A stretch of 64,000 bases of DNA from Streptomyces sp. SLBN-31 (GTDB lineage Bacteria; Actinomycetota; Actinomycetes; Streptomycetales; Streptomycetaceae): assembly GCF_006715395.1 (NCBI RefSeq), contig NZ_VFNC01000001.1:3596001-3660000 (forward strand), written 5' to 3'. The notes beneath the pieces were generated by a model. The model had not been told where the DNA came from. It saw nothing but the letters and a program-made list of their open reading frames with translations, and searched no databases. Positions 1 through 8,764 of the stretch are shown piece after piece. Numbering within the stretch: position 1 is the first letter of the stretch; every line of letters begins with the position of its first letter. A program made the translations under genes and the position numbers.

Positions 1-410
1 ACCTGACCGTGGACGCGCAAGAGGCCTCCACAGGCGGCGAGTTCACCCTCAGCTTCAGCGTCCGCAACACAGGCGAGCGGTCCGGAACCGAGGTCGTCCA
101 GCTCTATCTGCACGACCCGGTCGCCTCTGTCGTCCAGCCGGTGCAGCGCCTCGTCGGCTACACCCGGGTCGAACTGGAGCCGGGTCACGCCCGCCGCCTC
201 CGTGTCACCGTCCCGGCCGACCTCGCCTCCTTCACCGGACGCGACGGCCGGCGCGTCGTCGAACCCGGCGAGCTCGAGGTGCGGTTGGCCGCCTCCAGCG
301 CCGATCCGCGCCTCACCGCCAGGGTCACGCTGACCGGAGACGAGCGCCACGTGGATCACACGCGGCGTCTGCACGCCACCTTCGAGCAGGAGCCGGTTGT
401 CGGGACATGA
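1..410 (+). CDS. GH3 beta-glucosidase/xylosidase, C-terminal fragment (cut by window edge)
   Basis: The reading frame is open from the window edge to a TGA at 408-410, so only the last ~135 residues are seen. They form the fibronectin type III-like domain that closes glycoside hydrolase family 3 enzymes: the pattern NTGERSGTEVVQLYLHDP followed by PVQRLVGYTRVELEPG is typical of that domain in beta-glucosidases and beta-xylosidases. The catalytic (beta/alpha)8 and sandwich domains would lie before base 1. The gene converges on the FAH-family gene downstream. Substrate cannot be told from this piece. Confidence 0.85.
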   Translation, partial: LTVDAQEASTGGEFTLSFSVRNTGERSGTEVVQLYLHDPVASVVQPVQRLVGYTRVELEPGHARRLRVTVPADLASFTGRDGRRVVEPGELEVRLAASSADPRLTARVTLTGDERHVDHTRRLHATFEQEPVVGT

Positions 411-468
411 GCCGGGTGTGCGCAGCGCGGGTCGCAGCAGCGGCGGCGCTGCGCACACCTTCCTGGTC

Positions 469-1656
469 TCACAGCACGCCGCGCTTGGCGAGGTTGCGCA
501 TCAGCGCTCCCACGCCGAACGTCCACGGCGTGGCGTGCTCACTGGGCACGACGGTGTTGACCAGGGCGCCGAGTCGCGGGCTGGAAATCCGTACGACGTC
601 GCCGTACTCGTGGGTGAAGCCCGCGCCGGGTGCCTGTCGGTCCTCGGTGGGGGCGAACAGCGTTCCGGTGAACAGCACGAAGCCGTCCGGGTATTGGTGG
701 TGCGGACCGTGCGTGGCGGCCACCAGGTCCAGTGCGTCGCGGCTGATCTCGCGCATGGAGCTGCTGCCGTGCAGTACGTAGCCGTCCGTGCCGTCGACCC
801 GCAGGTCGATGTCGAGGCTGCGTACGGTGTCGAGGTCGAAGTCGTCGTCGAACAGGCGGATGAACGGGCCGATCGCGCAGGAGGCGTTGTTGTCCTTCGC
901 CCGGGACAGCAGCAGGGCGCTGCGGCCCTCGATGTCGCGGAGGTTCACGTCGTTGCCGAGCGTCGCGCCGCGTACCCGGCCGCGCGAGTCCACGACGAGC
1001 ACGGCCTCGGGCTCTGGGTTGTTCCACACCGAGGCGCCGAGCACTCCGATGTCGGCGCCGGTGCCGACCGCGGACATCACCGGGGCCTTGGTGAACACCT
1101 CCGGGTCCGGCCCGATCCCGACCTCCAGGTACTGCGACCACAGGCCTTCGGAGACGAGCAGCTCCCTGGCCTTGTCCGCTTCCGGTGATCCGGGGCGGAT
1201 GCCGTCGAGCGCGCCGCCCACCACCTGCTTCACGCGGGCACGCACCCGTGCGGCCTGCGCCGGATCTCCGCCCGTACGCTCCTCGATGACGCGTTCCAGC
1301 AGACTCCGCGCGAAGGTGACACCCGCGGCCTTGATCACCTGCAGGTCGATGGGGGCGAGCAGGTGGGGAACGTCACGGTGGCCCGTCGGCGCCTGCAGCA
1401 GTTCCTCCAGGCGCCAGGTGCGTCCGCCGTCGGCCTCGCGTACGACTGCCGCCGCGTCGTCGCGTTCCATCAGGTCGGAGACGGTGGGTGCGATGGCCGT
1501 CAGGTCGACGACCTGATCGCCGCGGACCGCGGCCACACACGGTCCGTCCCACTCCGGGTGGTGGACGCGCGCGACGAGGGCGGCCCGGTCGGCGTCCTCC
1601 GGCAGGACGGAGCCTGTTGTGAGGCCCGGACGGGGGCGCGCTGCTGCCGATTCCAC
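469..1656 (-). CDS. Fumarylacetoacetate hydrolase-family protein, probable 2-keto-3-deoxy sugar-acid dehydratase
   Basis: A 395-residue FAH-superfamily protein with the long N-terminal extension of the XylX-like subgroup. The C-terminal FAH core includes KAPVMSAVGTGADIG, WNNPEPE and a metal-ligand region NDVNLRDIEG. I chose the GTG at 1654-1656, which has a GGAGAG ribosome binding site, over the longer open frame that runs back into the dehydratase gene. It lies 43 bases downstream of the IlvD/Edd gene in the same direction. In the Weimberg pathway an FAH-family enzyme (Caulobacter XylX) dehydrates 2-keto-3-deoxypentonate to 2-oxoglutarate semialdehyde; by family and neighbour this is the likely role here, though the substrate is inferred. 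No semialdehyde dehydrogenase is adjacent. Confidence 0.8.
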   Translation of the reverse strand: MESAAARPRPGLTTGSVLPEDADRAALVARVHHPEWDGPCVAAVRGDQVVDLTAIAPTVSDLMERDDAAAVVREADGGRTWRLEELLQAPTGHRDVPHLLAPIDLQVIKAAGVTFARSLLERVIEERTGGDPAQAARVRARVKQVVGGALDGIRPGSPEADKARELLVSEGLWSQYLEVGIGPDPEVFTKAPVMSAVGTGADIGVLGASVWNNPEPEAVLVVDSRGRVRGATLGNDVNLRDIEGRSALLLSRAKDNNASCAIGPFIRLFDDDFDLDTVRSLDIDLRVDGTDGYVLHGSSSMREISRDALDLVAATHGPHHQYPDGFVLFTGTLFAPTEDRQAPGAGFTHEYGDVVRISSPRLGALVNTVVPSEHATPWTFGVGALMRNLAKRGVL

Positions 1657-1699
1657 GATCGATGCTCTCCTGATCCGAGGGTGCGGCCGCCTGAGGGGC

Positions 1700-3436
1700 T
1701 CAGTGCGAGTCGCGGGGGACGTCGTAGCCACGGCTTCCGCGCAGGAAACCGAAGTCGGCCCCCTGGTCGGCCTGTTGGACGTTCTGGGTGTAGAGCCAGG
1801 CGTAACCGCTGGTGTGCCGCTCGACGGGTGCCCGCCACGCCTCCCGGCGCCTGGTGAGCTCGGCGTCGTCCACATCCAGGCGAAGGGTGCGGTTGGGGAC
1901 GTCGAGGACGACGGGGTCCCCGTCACGCACCAGGGCGAGAGGCCCGCCGACGGCGGCTTCGGGCGCCACGTGCAGCACCACCGTCCCGTACCCGGTGCCG
2001 CTCATCCGGCCGTCGCAGATGCGCACCATGTCCTTGACGCCGGCCTTCAGCAGCTTGGCGGGCAGCGGGACGTTGGAGACCTCGGGCATGCCGGGGTAGC
2101 CCTTGGGGCCGGCGTTGCGGATGACGATGACGGTGTTCTCGTCGATGTCGAGTTCCGGGTCGTCGGCCACCGCGTGGTAGGCCTCGGGGGAGTCGAAGAC
2201 GCGGGCGGGGCCGCGGTGCGTGAGCAGGTGGGGTGAGGCGGCGGACTGCTTGATCACGGCGCCGTCGGGGCACAGGTTGCCGCGCAGGACGGCGGTGCCG
2301 GTACCGGCCGGCTGGAAGGGGGCGTCGAGGGCGGTGATGACCTCAGGGTTGACGCATTCGGCGTTCTCCGTGTTCTCGGCGATGGTGCGTCCGGTGACCG
2401 TGATCGGTTCGCCGTGCAGCAGCTCGCCGCGGAGCAGTTCGGCCATGACGGCGGGCAGCCCGCCCGCGTAGCAGAAGTCCTCCATGAGGTACTTGCCGCT
2501 GGGCATCAGATTGACCAGGGTCGGCACCGCGCGGACCAGGTCGTCGAAGTCCCGCAGAGGCAGGTCGACGCCGACGCGTCCGGCGATGGCGGTGAGATGG
2601 ATGATCGCGTTCGTGGAGCCGCCGATGGCCGCGTTGACGCGGATGGCGTTCTCGAACGCCTCCCGGGTCATGATCTGCGAAGGGCGCAGTTCCTCCTCCA
2701 CCATGCGCACGATGCGCTGACCCGCCGCCTGGGCGGTCTCCATCCGGCGGGAGTCGACCGCGGGCCAGGCAGCCGAGCCCGGCAGTTGCATGCCGAGCGC
2801 CTCGGCCATGCAGGCCATCGTCGAGGCCGTGCCCATCGTCATGCAGTGGCCGTTGGAGCGCGCCATGCACCCTTCCGCGAAGAAGCACTCCTCCTCGGTC
2901 ATCCGGCCGGTCTTCAGGTCCTCCTCGAACTTCCACACATGGGTGCCGGAGCCGACGTCCTGGCCCCGGTACTTGCCGTTGAGCATCGGCCCGCCGGTGA
3001 CCATGACCGCGGGCAGGTCGACGCTCGCGGCGCCCATGAGCATCGCGGGGGTCGTCTTGTCGCAGCCGGACAACAGCACGACACCGTCGAGCGGATTGGC
3101 CCGGATCAGCTCCTCGACCTCCATGGCCATGAGGTTGCGGTACAGCATGGCGGTGGGGCGCATCAGGGTCTCGCCGGTGGCCATGGTGGGGAACTGCAGC
3201 GGCAGGCCGCCCGCCTGCCACACGCCGCGCTTGACGGCTTCGGCGACGCGCGTCAAATGGGTGTTGCACGGCGCGAGTTCGGAAGCACTGGTCGCGATGC
3301 CGATGACCGGACGTCCATCGAACACCTCGTGCCCGAAACCCTGGTTGCGCATCCAGGAGCGGTACACCATCCCGCTGCGCCCCTGGGCGCCGAACCACGC
3401 CTGGCTGCGGCGGCTGTTGCTCCGACCGTCGGTCAT
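1700..3436 (-). CDS. IlvD/Edd-family sugar-acid dehydratase (L-arabinonate/D-xylonate type)
   Basis: A 578-residue dehydratase. Three cysteines sit where the [2Fe-2S] ligands of L-arabinonate dehydratase lie: C57 (ELAPCNTH), C125 (LSGCDKTTPAM) and C198 (SNGHCMTMGTAST). K127 is in the position of the carbamylated, Mg-binding lysine, and the catalytic serine motif GRMSGTGYG is present. The CDKTTPAMLMGAASVDLPA stretch favours sugar-acid dehydratases over housekeeping IlvD. Start is the ATG at 3434-3436 with an upstream GGGAG; the longer open frame has no family similarity. It should convert a pentonate to the 2-keto-3-deoxy acid that the next gene consumes. A GntR gene diverges across a shared operator. 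Confidence 0.85.
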   Translation of the reverse strand: MTDGRSNSRRSQAWFGAQGRSGMVYRSWMRNQGFGHEVFDGRPVIGIATSASELAPCNTHLTRVAEAVKRGVWQAGGLPLQFPTMATGETLMRPTAMLYRNLMAMEVEELIRANPLDGVVLLSGCDKTTPAMLMGAASVDLPAVMVTGGPMLNGKYRGQDVGSGTHVWKFEEDLKTGRMTEEECFFAEGCMARSNGHCMTMGTASTMACMAEALGMQLPGSAAWPAVDSRRMETAQAAGQRIVRMVEEELRPSQIMTREAFENAIRVNAAIGGSTNAIIHLTAIAGRVGVDLPLRDFDDLVRAVPTLVNLMPSGKYLMEDFCYAGGLPAVMAELLRGELLHGEPITVTGRTIAENTENAECVNPEVITALDAPFQPAGTGTAVLRGNLCPDGAVIKQSAASPHLLTHRGPARVFDSPEAYHAVADDPELDIDENTVIVIRNAGPKGYPGMPEVSNVPLPAKLLKAGVKDMVRICDGRMSGTGYGTVVLHVAPEAAVGGPLALVRDGDPVVLDVPNRTLRLDVDDAELTRRREAWRAPVERHTSGYAWLYTQNVQQADQGADFGFLRGSRGYDVPRDSH

Positions 3437-3520
3437 GAAGGCACTCCCGTGGCTCTGGCGTCGTCCGCTTCGCGATAGGGGCTTGTCAGGAGAGGACCCG
3501 CAGGCCGTACCCTGGAACTC

Positions 3521-3535
3521 AATCATTAAATGATT
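3521..3535. promoter_or_regulatory. 15-bp inverted repeat, likely operator of the divergent FadR-type regulator
   Basis: AATCA (3521-3525), five-base spacer TTAAA, TGATT (3531-3535). It is an unusually AT-rich island in the 105-base gap between the dehydratase and the regulator gene, and its size fits FadR-subfamily sites. It sits just before the regulator start, consistent with autoregulation. Operator function is inferred. Confidence 0.6.
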
Positions 3536-3541
3536 CGATGA

Positions 3542-4285
3542 ATGGCGTCCAGGGGGCGAGCAGAGATCGTGGTGCACTTCCGGACCATGCACCAGCGCGT
3601 GGTCGACGAGCTCGGGCGCCGCATCGTGGGCGGCACGTGGGAGCCGGGGGAAGCGTTGCCGGTCGAAGACGCGCTCGCGGCCGAGATCGGGGTCAGCCGG
3701 GGCGTGCTGCGGGAAGCGGTCAAGGCACTGGCGGCCAAGGGAATGCTGCAGGTACGCCCGCGCACCGGCACGCGGGTGCTGCCGCCGGAGCACTGGAACC
3801 ACCTGGACCGTGACGTGCTGCGCTGGAAACAGACCGGGGACGCCACGGCACTGCTGCGAGACACGGGTGAACTGCGCCGTATCCTCGAGCCCGAGGCGGC
3901 CCGTCTCGCCGCCGAACGGGCCGGCCCCGACGACATACGAGCCCTGTACGACTCCCTGGCCGCCATGCAGGCCACGGCGGCGGAACCCGGTCGCAGCGGC
4001 TACGTCGAGGCAGACATCGCCTTTCACCGGACCCTGCTCGACGCCAGCGGCAACCGTCTCCTCGGCTCACTGGGCCGCGCCGTCGACATCGCGCTGGAAC
4101 ACAGCTTCCGCGTCAGCACCCAGACCCCCGGCGCCGTTGCGGCCTCGCTTCCGGGTCACCGCGCCGTCGTGGAAGCCGTCGAGGCCCGCGATCCGGAGGC
4201 CGCGGCGGCCGCCGTACTGGCGATCATCGAATCCGCAGAAGAAGAGATCGCCCAGTCACCTGGGCTGCCGAGCGATGCCGCATGA
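3542..4285 (+). CDS. FadR-subfamily GntR transcriptional regulator
   Basis: 247 residues. The N-terminal winged helix (about 10-80) carries the GntR signature GTWEPGEALPVEDALAAEIG followed by VSRGVLREAVKALAAKGM and the wing residues RTGTRV. The C-terminal all-helical FCD domain (about 100-230) includes the metal-binding pattern with D and histidines in DIAFHRTLLDASGN and GHRAVVEA. The effector is probably a sugar acid, since it diverges from the dehydratase/FAH pair. The ATG at 3542 lies six bases past the inverted repeat. An operator so close to the start suggests repression of its own gene. Confidence 0.85.
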   Translation: MASRGRAEIVVHFRTMHQRVVDELGRRIVGGTWEPGEALPVEDALAAEIGVSRGVLREAVKALAAKGMLQVRPRTGTRVLPPEHWNHLDRDVLRWKQTGDATALLRDTGELRRILEPEAARLAAERAGPDDIRALYDSLAAMQATAAEPGRSGYVEADIAFHRTLLDASGNRLLGSLGRAVDIALEHSFRVSTQTPGAVAASLPGHRAVVEAVEARDPEAAAAAVLAIIESAEEEIAQSPGLPSDAA

Positions 4286-4413
4286 CCCGTCTCCTCAGCG
4301 CTACGGCGACTCGCCGCGCGGCAACGGGGCAATGTCGCCGCCGGCAGACTCGCCGTCTGGGAGCCACACTATGCGTTCAGTGCGGACCGCCGCCGCAGGC
4401 TCCGCTGCTCGGA

Positions 4414-4665
4414 TCACACAGCGGACTCAGAGGTACGTCGGTACAGCCGGCGCCGTACACCCGCGCGGTCGTCTGCCTGCACGTCGCGCTCGTAGCGGAC
4501 GATCCGGAAGGAGGCGAGCAGGGCTTCCACAGGCGTGGGCTCGCCGTTCCCGTCACGAAGCGGCAGGTGTTCCGCGACGAGCAGGTAGGGCTGCGGTGCT
4601 GTCGGCTCGCGGCGGACGGACAGGCGGCGACCGTCGGAGGCCCCGCCAATCAGCTCGATCTCCAT
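4414..4665 (-). CDS. Small conserved hypothetical protein
   Basis: 83 residues beginning MEIELIGGASDGRRLSVRRE, the opening style of a group of small streptomycete proteins of unknown function. Codon use has strong GC3 bias, supporting translation. There are no membrane segments or cysteines. The C-terminal half is charged and arginine rich. It is a single gene between two GntR regulators, with no evident operon. I do not recognise a function. Confidence 0.6.
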   Translation of the reverse strand: MEIELIGGASDGRRLSVRREPTAPQPYLLVAEHLPLRDGNGEPTPVEALLASFRIVRYERDVQADDRAGVRRRLYRRTSESAV

Positions 4666-4782
4666 ACCGCAACGTCTGCCCGCACGTCCGCTTCGTACCG
4701 CGTGGCCTCGGACACGTCTCGGCGGGCGGTGCCTTGACCCATACCTCGGCTCAGCGTCCGGCCGCTCTCGGGCGCAGTGCCT

Positions 4783-5604
4783 TCAGCGCAGGGTGGTCGG
4801 GGCGACTTCCCAGTGGGTGACCTTGCCAGGTTCCATACCCGGGACAAGGCCGGTCGCGGGTGTCTGTCCGTCCCTGGGCGAGGAGTTCAGCGTGAGGCGG
4901 GAGACGATGCGGTAGCGGTCACCGCGGTAGATGGAGTGGACGTACTCCACGGGCCGGCCCGTGTCGTCGTTGGTGAGCCGTTCGAAGAGCAGGGCGGGCG
5001 AGAGGTGTGGAACCTCGAGGAGGCGCGCCTCGGCCTGGCTGACGACCGTGGGTTCGATGCTTTGCACGGCATCGCTGACGTGGACGTGGTGGCGTCGGCG
5101 CAGGTGCTCGTACAGCTCACCCACCTCCAGCTCCTGTGTGGTGAGGGTGGGCACCACGTCCGCGCGGATATGCAGGTGTTCGATCGCCATCGGGGTGCCG
5201 TCGACGAGGCGTAGCCGGGCCGCATAGACGATGTCCGCGGCGGGGGAGAGGCTGAGCTTGCGGCCTACACGGGCGCCGGCGGCGATGGTGGTGAACTCAA
5301 GCAGGCGGCTGGACCAGTTGCCCGACGCCTGAGGGAGCGTCATGCCCTGGGAATCGGCGACGAGTTCCTGAGTGATCTTTTCGGGTGCGACGAACATCCC
5401 ACGCCCGTGTTCCCGCACGAGCAGTCCCGCAGCGACGAGTTCATCGACAGCCGCACGCAGAGTTGGCCGGGACACGTTCAGGTCGGCGCACAAGGATCGT
5501 TCGGAAGGGATTGCGTCCCCGGGGTGGAGTGCCTCGATGAGTTGCAGGATGTGATCGCGAACGCGCTCCCGCTTGAGAACCGCCCCTGATGAGCCAGCTT
5601 TCAT
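4783..5604 (-). CDS. HutC/DasR-type GntR regulator with UTRA domain
   Basis: 273 residues. The N-terminal winged helix spans about 9-78 with PSERSLCADLNVSRPTLRAAVDELV and a wing VREHGRGMFV. The C-terminal UTRA ligand domain (about 100-250) contains PMAIEHLHIRAD and a closing VEYVHSIYRGDRYRI. Such regulators usually sense sugar phosphates or amino sugars. The start ATG at 5602-5604 is preferred because the upstream 25 codons of open frame are low complexity. It diverges from the CBM3-GH16 glycanase gene, and repeated ACTGGTCA half-sites lie between them, so control of that gene and of itself is likely but inferred. Confidence 0.8.
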   Translation of the reverse strand: MKAGSSGAVLKRERVRDHILQLIEALHPGDAIPSERSLCADLNVSRPTLRAAVDELVAAGLLVREHGRGMFVAPEKITQELVADSQGMTLPQASGNWSSRLLEFTTIAAGARVGRKLSLSPAADIVYAARLRLVDGTPMAIEHLHIRADVVPTLTTQELEVGELYEHLRRRHHVHVSDAVQSIEPTVVSQAEARLLEVPHLSPALLFERLTNDDTGRPVEYVHSIYRGDRYRIVSRLTLNSSPRDGQTPATGLVPGMEPGKVTHWEVAPTTLR

Positions 5605-5640
5605 CGTGCCGCTCCCGCTTCGCCGTCCCCCTGCCACACC

Positions 5641-5839
5641 TGACCAGTGGTCATCCCGGTGTTGACCTCTGGCGGCCACTGGTCAATCGGAGTGTAGTCC
5701 GATCGGGGGCGAGTCGCGGCCGACCGGCAATGATTAGCCATCAAGTTTGTTACTGACACGAGGGGTTGACGCCTCAATTGGTCTATGCCACCTTCATCGT
5801 CAGCAAGAGGTCACCTATCCAGTTACTCCACTGGTCAAT
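5641..5839. promoter_or_regulatory. Cluster of ACTGGTCA-type repeats between divergent regulator and glycanase genes
   Basis: The 525-base gap before the glycanase holds four related sites: an odd-centred palindrome TGACCAGTGGTCA (5641-5653), ACTGGTCAAT (5678-5687), a DasR-like ATTGGTCTATGCCACC (5777-5792, 12 of 16 matches to the dre consensus by eye) and a second exact ACTGGTCAAT (5830-5839). A TTGACC at 5662-5667 pairs with GGTCAA at 5681-5686. These are good candidates for binding by the UTRA regulator. The rest of the gap to 6130 shows no gene. Confidence 0.55.
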
Positions 5840-6129
5840 TCTTCCGGTGCCTTCCTCCCAGGGGTCGACCATGAAGCTCCGCATGCTTGCAAGTACGCCC
5901 GCGCAGGTCATCGCTGGAGGTCTCAGAGAAGGCGAACCGCTCTGAGTGCGTTGCGTTCCCGTCTTCGTCACCACAGGTCGAGCGCGACGGTTCTCCCTGA
6001 GGGGCGGGCAACCGGTCGGCCGGCCCCGGGGCGAGCACCGGACAAGGCCGCCCGCGTACTGGGCTCTGACTCACACGCCACGCCTGATCCGCACCAACGA
6101 CCGACTCAGATCTCTTCGAAAGGAGCATC

Positions 6130-7581
6130 ATGGAACCCCCCTCCACCCCCACCACCACGTCCGCTCCTCACAGAAGGCGCGTCGCGCTGGCAGCCGCCGT
6201 CGCCTTGGCCACCGCATCAGGCGGTCTCGCCGCCCTCACCGGCACGGCCACGGCCGCCGGCGAACCGGTGACCGTCCAGTACCGCACCAGCGCGTCCGGC
6301 GCCACGGCGGACCAGGCCGAGCCCTGGATCAAGGTCAAGAACACCGGCTCCGCCGCGGTCCAGCTTTCCCAGGTCAAGGTGCGCTACTACTTCAAGGCCG
6401 ATTCCGGCAGCCCCGGTTACCGCTTCGCCTGCTCGTGGGCGGTGAAGGGCTGCGCCAACATCACCGGCACCTTCGGCACGCTCGCCCACCCGACGGCCAC
6501 CGCCGACCGCTACCTCGACATCGGCTTCACCTCGGGGGCCGGCAGTCTCGCCCCGGGCGCCGACACCGGAGACATGCAACTGCGGTTCTACCGCGCCGAC
6601 TGGCAGACGCTGAACCAGAGCGACGACTACTCCTTCGGAGCCTCCCAGACGTCGTACGCGAACTGGCCCAAGGTCACCGCCCAGTTGGCAGGGAGCACCG
6701 TGTGGGGCGCCGCCCCCGAGGGCAACGACACGACCGACCCGCCCACGGACCCGCCGACCGACCCCCCGGCCGGTGGGCAGAACCTGTTCGACGACTTCAA
6801 CTACACGACCTCCAGCGACCCGAGGATTTCCGCGAACGGCTGGAACGTCCGCTCCAACTCCGGCGGCCCCGGAGTACCGGGCGCCACCTGGGCACCGGAG
6901 AACGTCACCTTCTCCAGCACCGGCGGCAACTCCGTGATGAACATGCGGACTTCGACCTCGGGCACCGGCGAGAGCACCAAGCAGACCGAAGTGCTCACCA
7001 AGGCGATGAAGTTCAAGAACGGCACCTATGCCGCTCGGGTGCGCTTCGCCGACGCGCCGGTCTCAGGACCCGACGGCGACCACCTCGTCCAGACGTTCTT
7101 CACCATCAACGACCTCAAGGCCCCGATGGCCGACGACTATTCGGAGTACGACTTCGAGTACTTGCCCAACGGCGGCTGGGGCGAGTCCTCCAACATCCTC
7201 TACACGACGTCCTGGGAGACCTACAACCCCGACCCCTGGCAGGCGGTCAACCAGCACACGGAGTCCCGGCAGAGCTACGCCGGCTGGCACGACCTCGTGT
7301 TGACCATCGACAACAGCGCCATCAAGTACTACATCGACGGCGAGCTCTTCGGCACCCATGACGCCGCCTACCTGCCCGAGCGGGGCATGTCGATCAACTT
7401 CAACCAGTGGCTGATCGACTTCGGCGGCCTGAGCAGCTCCACCGCCCGCTCGTACGACGAGCAGATCGACTATGTCCTGCACGTAAAGGACCAGGTCCTG
7501 ACCCCCGCGCAGGTGACAGCCAAGATCAACGCCTATCGCACGGCAGGTACCAACTTCGAGGACACGGTTTCCGGCAGCTGA
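6130..7581 (+). CDS. Secreted CBM3-GH16 glycoside hydrolase
   Basis: 483 residues. A signal peptide with a basic n-region (HRRR) and Ala-rich core ends near residue 43. Residues about 46-193 form a family 3 cellulose-binding module (VQYRTSASG, WIKVKNTGS, KVRYYF). A Thr-Asp-Pro linker (TTDPPTDPPTDPP, 201-213) precedes a GH16 domain (about 216-460). The GH16 catalytic signature ExDxE is present as E339, D341 and E343 in SEYDFEYLP. It should hydrolyse or transglycosylate a beta-glucan in or near plant or fungal walls; exact linkage is unclear. RBS GAAAGGAG precedes the ATG. It is probably controlled by the divergent UTRA regulator. Confidence 0.85.
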   Translation: MEPPSTPTTTSAPHRRRVALAAAVALATASGGLAALTGTATAAGEPVTVQYRTSASGATADQAEPWIKVKNTGSAAVQLSQVKVRYYFKADSGSPGYRFACSWAVKGCANITGTFGTLAHPTATADRYLDIGFTSGAGSLAPGADTGDMQLRFYRADWQTLNQSDDYSFGASQTSYANWPKVTAQLAGSTVWGAAPEGNDTTDPPTDPPTDPPAGGQNLFDDFNYTTSSDPRISANGWNVRSNSGGPGVPGATWAPENVTFSSTGGNSVMNMRTSTSGTGESTKQTEVLTKAMKFKNGTYAARVRFADAPVSGPDGDHLVQTFFTINDLKAPMADDYSEYDFEYLPNGGWGESSNILYTTSWETYNPDPWQAVNQHTESRQSYAGWHDLVLTIDNSAIKYYIDGELFGTHDAAYLPERGMSINFNQWLIDFGGLSSSTARSYDEQIDYVLHVKDQVLTPAQVTAKINAYRTAGTNFEDTVSGS

Positions 7582-8113
7582 GATGGTGACGGCAGGGGCC
7601 GACGCCTTTTGGGAGCGGGGCCGGTGTCCGGACGGTGGCTCACCCCGACCGCCGGCACACCGGCCCTGCCCGCCCGGCGACCGGCCGGAGGTGTGCGCCG
7701 ACCAGACCCGCGAGAAGGCTCAGAGGACAGCCACGGAGAAGCCGCATGCGGGCCCCCGATCTACGTCGTGGCCCAGGCTGGCGGGCACGATCCCGCAGAC
7801 TTGGCCGTCAACGGCTCAGGCAATGCAGGGTCGTCACGGGCTCGAGCCCGTCTCGCGGCTTCGGCCAGTTCGGCGGTGACGGACTCACGGTGTTCGGTCC
7901 AGACGTTGGCGCCATCCGTGTCTGCGACGGTCGCCAGGGCGCATGCGCAGGACGCGAGGGCTGGGCGCAAGGCGGTCTGGGACGAACCGGGACAGTCGGC
8001 TGCGGGTGATGAGAGGGACTTTCCTGAGACGCGGTCGGGTGCATCGGCGTCTGCAGTGGAAAGCGAGTGCAGATCACTGTGCGTCACCGCTGACCCTCCC
8101 TGATAGGAGCAGC
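7582..8113. other. Gene-poor stretch
   Basis: No convincing gene. A 108-codon open frame on the minus strand (7761-8087) has fair codon bias in its second half (region RESVTAELAEAARRARA), but no recognisable domain and no good ribosome binding site, so I leave it uncalled. It could be a remnant. Confidence 0.4.
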
Positions 8114-8317
8114 ATGCGCATCAAAGCAGTCATGGCCGCGACCATCCTCTCCGCCGCCCTGGTAGCCACCGGCGCCACGACGGCGGCAGCCGTCTCGCAC
8201 GCCGGTCGTGGCGGTCACGACGACGAGGCGGTTTGCAGCCCGTACGCGGGCAGCCTCACCGCGCTGGGCGACCACATTGACTGGATCGGCGCCCATTGCA
8301 GTGACTACCTGCGCTGA
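8114..8317 (+). CDS. Small secreted peptide
   Basis: 67 residues. A signal peptide (MRIKAVMAATILSAALVATG, cleavage near ATTAAA-VSH) is followed by a mature part of about 40 residues with GRGGHDDEAVC and a closing HIDWIGAHCSDYLR. Two cysteines could form one disulfide. RBS AGGAGC lies five bases before the ATG. Small secreted two-cysteine peptides are common in streptomycetes and mostly uncharacterised. No function assigned. Confidence 0.65.
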   Translation: MRIKAVMAATILSAALVATGATTAAAVSHAGRGGHDDEAVCSPYAGSLTALGDHIDWIGAHCSDYLR

Positions 8318-8488
8318 TCGACCCCGCCCCTGGCCCCGGGCTCCCCTGCCAGTCCCGGCGGCGGAGCCGGCCCTCTGAGCCGCAGTTGATCACTACGGGA
8401 GCCGAGGAGCTGCGCTGTCGCCGTCCGAGTGGCTATGACTTGTCCGGCCGACATGGGACTGCTTCGCGCCCAACTCGTTGATGTGAGC

Positions 8489-8566
8489 ATGGGGCGGGGC
8501 GATTTCACGGATGCCGAGTGGGAACGACTGCGGCCGTGCCTGCCGGAAAGCAAGGGACAAGCCGGA
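8489..8566 (+). pseudogene. IS5-family transposase N-terminal remnant
   Basis: About 26 codons reading MGRGDFTDAEWERLRPCLPE match the start of IS5-type transposases (DUF4096 region). The similarity then stops and the frame continues as arginine/proline-rich sequence unrelated to a transposase. No catalytic DDE part, no terminal repeats seen. It is a scrap of an old insertion. Confidence 0.6.
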
Positions 8567-8764
8567 CCGGCTGCCGCCACCCGCCGGGCCGCGCCCCGCG
8601 GGCGCGGGTACGACCCGCGGTCCCCGGTCCGTCGGATGCCGCACGCGACGCTGTGTCGTCTGCCCTTAATCCGCCTGTTCGGGGTACTCGCGCCCTGATC
8701 GGCGGGTCGAGCCCATGACGGCGGCCGTCCCGCACGAACGAGAGAGGGACGGGAGCTGATCGCC

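Noticed and set aside
2414..3478. 354-codon frame opposite the IlvD/Edd gene
   Set aside because: Antisense shadow; the minus strand has clear Fe-S and catalytic motifs.
7761..8087. 108-codon minus-strand frame in the 7.6-8.1 kb gap
   Set aside because: Some protein-like sequence but no ribosome binding site or known family; left uncalled.
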